Of a stretch of DNA of 64,000 bases, positions 34,401 to 45,435 are shown one piece after another. The stretch covers positions 10,333,672 through 10,397,671 of the forward strand of contig NC_045144.1 of assembly GCF_008831285.2 (NCBI RefSeq), read 5' to 3'. A program made the position numbers and the translations under genes. Positions within the stretch are counted from its first letter, which is position 1; every line of letters begins with the position of its first letter. The stretch is from Nymphaea colorata (taxonomy: Eukaryota; Streptophyta; Magnoliopsida; Nymphaeales; Nymphaeaceae). The notes below the pieces were generated by a model. That model did no database searches. It saw only the letters and a program-made list of their open reading frames with translations, and was not told the DNA's origin.

Positions 34401-37400
34401 AGATAGGCGTTAACTTACATACATAGTGGGGTTTGCCATGGCTCTGATACCAAAACTATCACACCCCAACCCTTTTGACCCTCATAATTTTTTTTCTAAA
34501 CATAAAACATTGAGGTGCGACGACACAATGATTCAAAATAAGATGAGCCAAACAATTCAAAACAATGGGGCAAAACTTTCATTTATATAACAATTTCAGT
34601 TGATACAAAAATTACATCAATATGTATGACCAAAAATTGCCCCAAACCATATGACTGATGCCTAACAACAACAAGACATCAATATAACCTAAAACACGAC
34701 GCGCCGGCACTACAAACGACCCAAAACCTCCCCAGTAGGATGTGAGTGAAGCATCTGCTCAACCTGTTGCCTCGGGTCTGCCAAATCCTGAAAAAAAAAA
34801 CTGAAGGCTTAGCCTTCGCAGTATGGTAACAAGCCAGAAAAATCCCTCACCTTTAAGGTAGGGGCTCATAAATGAACTAATCACAAATAACATACAACTC
34901 TGCATAACATATCATTCTCATTCTAATCATTTACATTAACTTTAGTGAATTAACAGTTCCTGCGTGCACACCGCGGGCTGCCTACAGCCGGGAGACAACC
35001 CCCATGGTGGCCCAAATCGATATGGATCCATTCACGCTGCAGCGGTAGAACACTCATCCATGGATGTGTGAATTCCAAGGACTCAGCCTTCCCTAGGACA
35101 CCTTGGTTGGGAAGGCGGGAGCCCAACGCTCTAAGCACAACACACAACAGTACCCTGGGGCCTTGCACTGCCTGCGCTCTGAACAAGCGAGACCAGTGGC
35201 GAAAGCGGGACGTCTCCCAAACACATTGCCACAACCCACTGGCCTCTCATCTCTTATTATTTCTTATTTAACATTATAAAAACACAATCACAAGATGACC
35301 AACTAGCTCATGAGGTTGGTTCACTCCACGAGTGCACCCATACCTCCAAATGCCTCCACACGAGGCTACATATATAATTAATATTCTTAGCTAGCCGTCA
35401 TAGCAATACGGGTATAACTACCCTTCAATTCCATTCATTTGTATCATGCCCAAGGCAAAGCATACGAAAACATTATAACATTCACAATTCACATCACTTA
35501 TCACATCAATTATATCTTTCAAAACTTAGCCAAACCACAGAGAGTAGTCTCGATCCGTGATTGGCTCGTAGCTGTCCTATGCAGTTATCATTCTAGGATG
35601 CTTTCTAATCCACAGTTGGGGTCGAGGAGACACTCGACTCGATACCCCACCTCATCTGTCCTAACAGTTATCAATTCGAGCATGCACATGTAATTTCGTA
35701 GTAATTTTCAAAACAAAACTTATCACATAAACATTCAATTCTCATGTATACAATCATTCAATCACATCATGGTCATAGGATCCAACGATCCTCAAAACAC
35801 ACAGTCTAGTTGGCCTCAGGTCGGGATTTGCCTGGAATGCCACCATACCTGTCGCACGGGCTACAACCTAGTCACTCAAGGTCTACTGGACCTGCCTGGT
35901 GTACCTGCAAACACAATGAAAAGGTAAGTTCTACACTCGCTTCGCTTTACAATTCATACAAGTGTAAAATATAATCATTGAGGCATGTCATTGCCTCAAA
36001 AGGGTGTCGACGAGTAGTATCGACTCACAAAACCCTCCAATAGGCCTCTTTCTATTCCTTTGAGGTTGTGACCAAACATCTAATCTCAAAGCTTCGATCA
36101 ATCCATCACTAACACACTTCTCAATAGCTTTCTTTAGTTGAGTGCCTACCCCAAAATACACCCAACTTGCATGTTCTTCTCCAACTAACAAAGAAATACG
36201 CCCATCGCAATAGTATGAACCGCAAGTTGTAGTAACAGTCCTATAACTTCTCAACCGCAAGTTGTAGTAACAGTCCTATAACTTCTCAACCACGTCCATC
36301 CTCTACCATGTTTTCCAATAGCTTCAAAAATCAACAACTCATGCTAAAGAGATAGATATACACATGGATTCTTGTTCTTCTCACAAATAGTCATAAACTT
36401 CCTCCAAAATAACAACATCGCTAAAAAGCTATCCAAAACATCAAATCATGAGTCTAGCATGCTAAAACAATAATTATACATGCTCTAATAAATATTACTC
36501 TGCAATCTAAGCTCGATTAGGTCTTGCTCACCCCAATTTAAGAGCCCAAACTGCTTCGATGCTTCCGGCAGCCACCTCACGAGTCCAAGTGGTCTCCAAG
36601 AGGCTAAAATCCTTCAATGCTGCCACCACCAAGGCCTTCAAGTCGCTGTTATGAGAGGGAAGACCAGTCCCCCAAGCTGAAATCTGATCAAACAATTGTA
36701 AATAGGGTGAGATTTAGTGAAAAAGAGGTCAAAAGAAGGGTCTGCCATTTGAGTAGGACCTCCCGTAGCTGCGAGGGAAGAGGCTAAAGTCAAATGAGAG
36801 AAAGAGGGCACGAGAGGATGGGAGTGGGGCTGCACACGTGAGGGAGACGGTGAGAGAGGAGAAACCCAGTGTTCGGGTGAAGGAGAGAGAGACCGCATGA
36901 GCAGGAGAGGGGAAGCGTGGCAAGAGAGAGAGAACGTGGGCAGAGAGGGTTCAAATAGAGAGGAGAGACAGACGGGGAGGGTGAGAAGGCGTGAGAGAGG
37001 TGGAAGAGGGAGATAGCACGAGAGTGAAGGCTGGGCAAGGGGGAGGCCGTGTGAGAGGGAAAGGGTGTGGGCAGAGGGTCGAGAATGCAGCGAAGGAGGG
37101 AGAAGGAGAAAGAAGAAAGATGAAAGCAAAGAGGATTCGAGAGGGCTTACCCGAGTGTCGCCCTCCACCTCTGTCGTCGCTGCTTGCTTCTCTGTCGCAA
37201 GAAACGGTGAGAGATGAGAGAACGAAGAAGATGGAGGTTCTGCGGAAGGTAAGGGAGAAGAGACGGAGAGGAAGAGAGAGCCAGCGTCGGGCTCCCCTTC
37301 ATGCCTGGACTTCGGGTCCAGGTCCGGACTCGCTCCAATCCAAACCTGAATTAAAAGAACGAGCGTTACACCAACTGTCCTAGTCTGTTCTAGATCCCTA

Positions 37401-40400
37401 TTCACAGGACTGAGATAGGTTCTATTCATCAGGATATGTGTCAAACAAGTAAGCAAGGCCTTTTGTAAAGTTTCTGAAGGGCTAAATGGCATGTATGCCC
37501 TTAATGGAAGAAACTCTAATATATACACATATAACTAATTACTAAAACTGCAGGAAATATATACACATATACTAATTACTAAAACTGCAGGAAAAATAAT
37601 CAAAGGTATTACCTCAAATAAGTTACGTAAATCTCACAGGATTTACTTCTCTTAATGTTCAACTAGTAAAGATAAGGCATCTCATTAAGTAGAAAAGAAG
37701 CATACACTGAACAGGGACATCAGTCTAGAAAATGCCAGCAGCTCCTCTAGCTGCTGGCAGCCATCCAATGGCTAGAAAACTAGTCGTTTGTGGCCTCTAG
37801 TTGCTGGGAAGCAGCAGCAATTAATGGAAAGGGACATAAAAGGAAAAGAAAAAAATATGGAGAAAAAACAAAAAATACAAAAAGAAAATTAAAAGAGATT
37901 TTACAATGAAAGAGGGAATACATATTAATATATCATAGCCACAAGTATAGTTCTTAGCTTTTGTTAGCAACGCTCTTGAGGAAAATCTAAAATTAAGTGT
38001 GCTTTTGTTATATCACCATGTTCTTGTAAAAAGTCCTTGTACAAATAGATACACTTGTATGCATAGATACACACAATGTATATCAGTATATGCATACATA
38101 ATATATATACTAGATATACATATACACACTCATTTATGGGTCTGTATACATAAATGGAAATATGTTTATTAATATGCACAACTTTAGACCCCATGGTATC
38201 ACGACTGAAAGTTTGTTGATGATAAAAGAACAAGAAGGTGATACAAGAGACTTAGAGAAGAGGTCAGCTTGTTTGAACTCTGAGGAAACATGAGGTAGTT
38301 ATACAGTTTTCTTAAAAAATACTTCAAGATTTTTGTGAGAATTCACTTGCATGTGCTAAATTTGCTCATGAACAGTGTAATTGCTTGCTATGCAAATAAC
38401 ATTTTATTGTCACATTAAAGCTTGGTTGGTGTCAAAACTCCGATGTCTTTAAGAATTATTATTCAAACAATCTCCATAATTGTTGTAGCCATGATCAATG
38501 CTCAACCTTTGTTAATTATATATATATAATTATATATATTTTTAGAAGTCAATAATAGGGTGCCGGTTATTTGGTCCACAACCAATGGAAGTGGAAGTCA
38601 GTATATGCAACGGATTCCAATGAATACAAGGACAAAAAAATAATTTGGTGGGAGTACGTTTGATGTACCTAATGATTGACAACACACTCTCATGTTAACT
38701 GAAGCGTGGGCTTGTTAGAATTTACTTACAGCATGGATAACTTGAACAATATTTGGTCTAGTAATAGTAAAATGAGATAAGGCTCTAACAAGTTAATATA
38801 GTGGTCTCCATCATCAGATTTCATCTTCGCTCAACACTAGCGTATGTCACAGTTGTTTTAATTCTCCCAAGCATTCCTTGTAGACTTTTCTCCTTGTTGA
38901 GGGTCGGAATTTTACTTGTCTGTTTCATTTATGTGTCAAATCTTCCATAGCATGCATTTCCTTAGGACACTCAATACTTTAGCTATTCTTGACAAGCAAG
39001 GCAATCCTTGTTTTGTGGGATCTATAATGGGGTTTGAGGGGCAGAGACAAGCTTTGGCCCCTCAAACTCCCAGGTGGTGAACCAGAATGAGAAGACTCTC
39101 GTGAAACAAAATGGGCACTCTGACCTTGTGGTGGTGTCCTTTCCTTTGTCTCAGACCCCTTTTTGAAAAACAGAGCTGTATCATAAGACACGGCTTGTAT
39201 TGGCTGCATCATATGATATACATGGATAAGATACAGCCGATACGGACACGATACACATGCATTTTGTGTATCGTGCCCGTATCGTAAGATATGACTCTGT
39301 CTTATAGGATATGGATAGCACTGTTACCGATGGTTTATGATGGTTTTTCCTTTACGTGCTACTTCTATTGGGGATCCCTAACTGGCCTAGAACTGAAAGA
39401 CCCACACCATTCAAAAATAGTTGAAAAATTGCAAAATGATGGATCTTTTGACAAAGAAACAAACGCCAGTGGGGGAATGAGCAAATCATGCAGTCATGTT
39501 CCTACAAGTGAGGATGCACATGGTGACTGACTCTTGTTTCTCTTTTCTATTATAACACTAGTCATCATTTTCATGTAAACCTACTGATCCATTAGTCTGT
39601 CAGTTTTTTATGAAGAATGTTCTGATTTTGCTGATGCAAGTTGAACCTTTTCCATTTTCTAGCATTTGATCTTTGTATTATAAATACTTTATTGTTTCAT
39701 AATTTTCCATATTATTGATTAGTTCCTTGAAATTTGGCAGTTGATATACCTGTTGATATCAATAAACTCAGCAACATGCAGCGCTTGGTAAGGCTGATAT
39801 TATCATCTTGTCGCTTGTCAGAAATTTGTAGTGCACACAATTTAGAATTTGAAACAATGTTTTTTGTATTCGTTTGTATTTTCATTTGATACAATTTCCT
39901 GCCTTCAGATCCTCGCAGATAATCTCATCGAGCGGCTTCCCCAGAATATAGGGAAACTTCAGTCAATAAAGAACCTCATACTAGATGGAAACCACATTAG
40001 CAGCTTACCTGATGAATGTATGAATTTGCATAATATTGTGATCCTTCAAATGTAGTTGATGCCTTACATGCATTTGTGCCACAATAAATGGTGTGGCATT
40101 TAAAGCTCCTGTTAACTACTTTAACATGATGATGACTTTGAAAATGCAGTGGGACTACTAGTGCGACTTGAGAAGCTATCTCTGTCAAGAAATCTGTTGT
40201 CAAGCTTGCCAGAAACTATTGGGAGCCTACGAAATGTAAGATGGTGTAACCCCTGTATTTTGGCCTTTGTAGCACTAAAATATATATATATAATTCTATT
40301 TTGTTCTTAACTATTTGATATATATGTGCACGTGTGTGTACGGCCGTACCCCCGCACCCAAGTTTTTTGAAAATGGTCCGTACCCGTACCCGCACCGGTA

Positions 40401-42196
40401 CCCGTACCCGTACCTATGTGACATAGATACTTGGGTGAATACCTTTTTTTTCTTTCTTGATATATGAAACTATACTTGGGCATGGTAAAATTAGATAGTG
40501 CAGAGAGTTTAATAGCAAGCTGCTATACTCCAGAAACTAAAAAACTACCCCAACTAAGGTCTGAGACAGGCCATTTGACTGAAGTATAGACAAAGATAGA
40601 CACCTTTGTTGAACGTTTACAGATACCTAATAATGTAAATCATCATCCATGTTACTCTGTTCATGCTAAATTTACTACCACATAGATAAGATATGAATCA
40701 TAATTCCTGGATGAATTTTCATTGGCCGATTATTAGATATGTTGTGGGGCCAATAATGTGTGGCTTAAGGACTGACTAACAAAATGAAATTCCTTCGCTT
40801 CAGTGAAACATGGGTGCAGGCATGGACATGGCACTCGGCAGCCTTAATTTTTTGTATGTTTTGGGTATATTTTAGTCTTTTTTTTCAGTAATATTTTTGT
40901 GAATATAAACAATGAATTGATGTGTTTATTTATTTAACTAGAATCTTATGACTCTCTCTTTCTCTCTCTATATATATGTGTGTGTATAGAGAGAGAGAGA
41001 GAGAGAGAGAAACCATGTCCCTATACCTAACTCTTTGAAAATTACTTTGCGCCCGTACCAACACCCGCACTGGCACCCGTATCCATGTGAGACATAGCTT
41101 CACCTGAAACTAATGTTGACCTTGACCAAGAGTATAAGGCACACAAAGTTCTCATTCAGTCGAAAAGCTCCCTGCTGAATGGGTTTAATTAGAAGTGTAG
41201 GGCAGGGTGATGGATAATGGGGATATTGTCGAAAGGCCCAACACACCTTAACAGGAGGAACTTATGATACATTTAACTTTCAAGAAGTTCAGTAGGTTTT
41301 TGAAGTATATTTCTGATCAAAGGCTAGGTCATGGTTTTCTTCATGCAGCTCTTGCTGTTGGACGTGTCAAACAACAAGCTAAAGGTGCTTCCAGAATCAA
41401 TTGGAAGCTGCTTCTCTTTGGAAGAACTGCAAGCAAGTGGTACTACTCAATGCCAATGTGGAAATTTTCTTTCTATCTGATAGTGACATTGGATGCATTA
41501 GTTGCTCATTGTTACAGCTTTAGTGATAACAACTTTATATGAAGTTGCAGGTCATAAATATTGTTGCCTTTGAGGTTTTTATTAGCAAAATGAACCCAGA
41601 TAGGATCTTATTCTCATACACACAAGCATCCTCGTTGCTCTTTGACTTTTATGTTCTTTCTTTTTCTTGGGCATCATGAACATGTTTCATCTTACTGAAT
41701 TTGAGTTTTACTTCCCCTGACTGTCTATTCCTGGTTCTTTATCACAATTCACATGGTTACTCCAACAACACTGGTGGCAGGTTCCATTTCCCGATACTCT
41801 TTCTGTGACCTTGAAAATGATATCCCATAACGCTTACACAGGCATGGATTGCTTGTTAATTCTTTTTAGGCACACAACAATTTGTCTGAATTGAAATAAA
41901 GAGGAGACTATAGTGTCTACATCCTGCAGTATAGAGAAAATCTTAAAAGATATCAAAATTAAATATCAAGACCAATAAGCCAGTCAGAACAGCCACAATA
42001 CTTGAACTCAAATGTACACAAAACAGGAGAGAGCTAGCCACTAGGCTTGTTCTAGTAGCCTGTCATCTAGGCCTTAAGCTAGCATGATGACGGGCTTGAT
42101 ATTATAGTCTATAACCATAATCCTTCCACAAAAGAAAAAGATAAAATGATAAATTACAGCATTGAGAAATGGAAAATTGGTTTCACACACACACAC

Positions 42197-42256
<60 letters not shown>

Positions 42257-43428
42257 AATATAAAATATGTAAGTATGTAGAAATTGGTAGGTACCAGACC
42301 CTTAAATGGTAGGCCTATAATAAATCATCTTGCCGTTGATCTTTTGAAGATGGATGATTGAGAAAAAAACTAGGAGAAAAAATTATTAGCTAATATTGCA
42401 TCACTAAAATATCCTATCTTCTTTCTTTCATTGTTCTTCTCTCAGCCATCTATCTTGGAAAGATCAACGGCCAGATTGCTAAAACATTTAAAATCTGTTG
42501 GTGAAAGCAGCATAAACTCTTGTTAAAATCATCATAAACCCTTGCTGCACTATAAATTATTGCTTATGCCCCTTTCACCACTGTTTTTGGCAATTGACTT
42601 TTATTTTTAGTCATCTGGCAACATCTGACATCTGGAAGATTTGAATCCTCCTATATATAAAGTTAAATATGTCCTGATTTCTATTAAACATGAACACCAC
42701 AACAACTATTTCATCAATCCTCATAAAAGGTCCAGTTGTCCCGACTCAATGTGATGACATAGATGTGTTCACCTTGATAAAAACAATTTAGTCAACTCTT
42801 TATTTATTTTTTCTAACCAATTATTTTTGAACTGCATTTTGGACATTGTTTTTTGGATCATGAGAAGAACTTTGTTATACATTTTATTCTGGTGCTTCAG
42901 AAACCCGTCTCCATTAATTGCATCCTATAGGTCAATCTATTGGTTACTAAAAAATTAAAACTGAAAATATCCAACTAAATTGAAGATATATACACTGAAC
43001 TGTGCCTTCCAAATTTGTGTCTAGTATGCTTACTATCTTTATTTAGGAGGAAAAGGAGTGGTGCAGCCAATAGGTGCAAAAGATACAAAGTTGAAAGACC
43101 TAATTCTGTTTATATGTATTAGTTGATGATTCACAAGATGTTGCATGCAAAGTCACTTTTGAAAAGGTGAATGAAAATTAATATTTAACTTTAAAAAAGT
43201 AACTTTATATGTGACACCTTGTAAACCATCATTTAGATTGATCAGATGACTCTTAGTCAGCATCCGTACTCCCAATATTTAGTCTGTTAATATTTACTAT
43301 GTCCAAACTGACCCATGTCACATAGGTACAGGTACAGGTACAGGTGCCAGTATGGGTACGAACCATTTTCAAAAAACTTGGGTGCGGAGGTACGGCCGTA
43401 CACACACACACACACACGTATCTATCTA

Positions 43429-43483
<55 letters not shown>

Positions 43484-45376
43484 CAAACAGCGTAGCATAT
43501 TCATAAATCATGATCCAAAATTTATAAATGTGATAAAAAAGCAGATGCCTAGATCTCTCCTCTTGTTTACAAATGCGATCTGCAAGCCCGAGAATTGATG
43601 GAAAGAAGGTGAAAGACCAAGGAGTTGGTGCTCCGAATGCCAAGAACCAACACCGAAATCTCCGAGAAGAAATCTTTTTCCTCTTTTGGGGAAAGAATAT
43701 TGGGTAAACATGCAAAGGGAAATGCCTATGGTGGGAAAATACCTCAAACGAAATGGACCTGCTGTTCTTCGTCGCGAGTCGTCTTCTTTTGCTGTGCACA
43801 GGGCAAAAGAGAGGGCACAGTACGAGAGGGCGAGAGAGAGGGCACAGGACGAGAGGGCGAGAGAGAAGGCACAGGGCAAGGGGCAAAGGTATTGTGCGAG
43901 AGAGGGAAAAAAAAATCGACTTTTAAAACGTGTGATGACTTGGACCCTTTTGGACTCAATCAACTTTGACCGAGTCTGAAAGCTGATGGGTTCATCCTCA
44001 GGTACGTTGACTGTACCCGATATGGTCAACGGCGTACCCGGGCCATACCGTACTGGTACGATTCAGAGCAATACCCATGCTACATAGAAATTGACTTGGT
44101 AGGTGAGATTGGAGACTATGCCTCAAAATCTGTTGTTTGAATGTGACCTTATGATCTCAATTTCAATCAATATAAATCCTTATAGAATTTGATATGATCT
44201 TCTGCAGCAAATATATATATTTTGCATCCAATTGTAAATTTGGATTTCTATGAACTGGCTAAAAAAAGGGTTGGATTAATGGGCTGATAAATATAGATGG
44301 CTGAATTCACAAGAGTATGTGGATTGTGGACTAAGTGGATATAAGGTCTATGTGGACTTATTATGAGCAATCTAATCAACTTAGTTAATGGTTCAAAATG
44401 TGTCACATGTAAAGTTACATTTTCAGAAAAGTGAATAGTTTCATTAATTTTTTTATCACAATCACAAAAGCGGCTTTTACATTTTGAATTTCTTGAAATA
44501 GGCCTTAGAGTTGCTGACAATTGTGAAATAATTATTGCCACAGATATTGTTTGTTTTTATGGACAAGTTTTTGTTCTCAAATATTAAATGGGAGACTTGT
44601 TTCTCTGAAAAATCTTGGGAATTCAAAAAATTTTAAAATATAAGAAAGCAATAGAAAAATTTATGAAAATTTTAGTTTTATATTAATTTTCTTGCAAAAA
44701 AACATTAAAAAATCCAAAATAGTTATGAAAACGTTGAAAGAAACATTAAAAAATTGAAGTAGATTAAAAATCTATTTTTTTTGTGAAAAAAGGAAAAATG
44801 TCATTTGAAATATCCCATTTTTTCATTTTTCTTTATTTTCTTTTTATTTTCACATTTTTCTAAAAGCAGCTGGATACCTGTGACAATGGAAATAAGGGTC
44901 TACCTATACTAGAGCCCCATGACCTTATCAAAGGTTTGGTAAAGTTGAGGGAAATGAAACTTATGTGCCTTTTCTTTTCATGTCAAAGTGAAAAGTAGTG
45001 TCTCACCAAAAGGACAGTATTGGGTATGTGACATGGGTGTCTTGCTTAGACTGCCACGCCTGTGTCAACACATCATAGTTGCGGCAAGTGCAACAACAAG
45101 ATATAATAGAAGACAAAGTTGAGGAAGGAAGAAGAGAAGGAAGGAGGAGGTGGAGGAAGATAACTTGCTTAGAGGAGGTGGCAATGGCATGGTAGTTAAA
45201 GGGAGAAAAGAGAGAGAGAGAGAGATTTATAAGGGGACCTTAGGCTTTTTCTTTATTTTTATTTTTAAACCTTCTTTCTGATAATTTTAAAGAAAGTCCT
45301 GGTACAACGTACACATCTTCTTTCTGGTAATTTACAAAGACGTCCTTATGCAGTTCATACACAGAAGACATTTTTC

Positions 45377-45435
<59 letters not shown>

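Larger units (their letters stand above)
27979..37370 (-). mobile_element. Ty3/gypsy chromovirus (Tekay/Del-like), 3' LTR truncated, in LRR intron 2
   Basis: The full layout on the minus strand is: a 2.9-kb 5' LTR (34457-37370), a tRNA-Met primer site (34439-34451), gag-pol (29590-34201), a polypurine tract (AAGGAGGGTAGGA just above 29545) and a 3' LTR (27979-29545) that lacks its last 1.3 kb. The two LTRs share about 1.57 kb with roughly 1.5% substitutions by eye in the half I compared, mostly C/T and G/A changes, plus a few indels. The coding region nevertheless has several stops. The element is antisense to the host gene. Its outer right end (GTTACA|CCAAC) is intact, while the left end is fused to a copia fragment. 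Confidence 0.9.
26099..39740 (+). other. Intron 2 of the LRR gene, 13.6 kb, filled by retrotransposons
   Basis: The donor is GTACTTTT after the codon split at AAATAG and the acceptor is TTTGGCAG before TTGATATACC. It contains a truncated copia element (26721-27978), a gypsy element (27979-37370) and about 2.4 kb of sequence without recognised genes (37371-39740). The latter includes a 37-bp tandem duplication near 37518-37591, a TA tract near 38516-38540 and a strong hairpin at 39240-39281. Both retroelements are antisense to the host gene. Confidence 0.85.

Noticed and set aside
36638-37528. 296-codon open frame on the minus strand
   Set aside because: It lies almost wholly in the purine-biased part of the gypsy LTR, is Ser/Leu/Pro/His-rich low complexity, overlaps other open frames on both strands and crosses the LTR border.
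43422-44029. Minus-strand frames of 154 and 173 codons rich in CALSLALSP repeats
   Set aside because: Produced by a GA-rich minisatellite and a TA microsatellite in intron 6; no protein motif.
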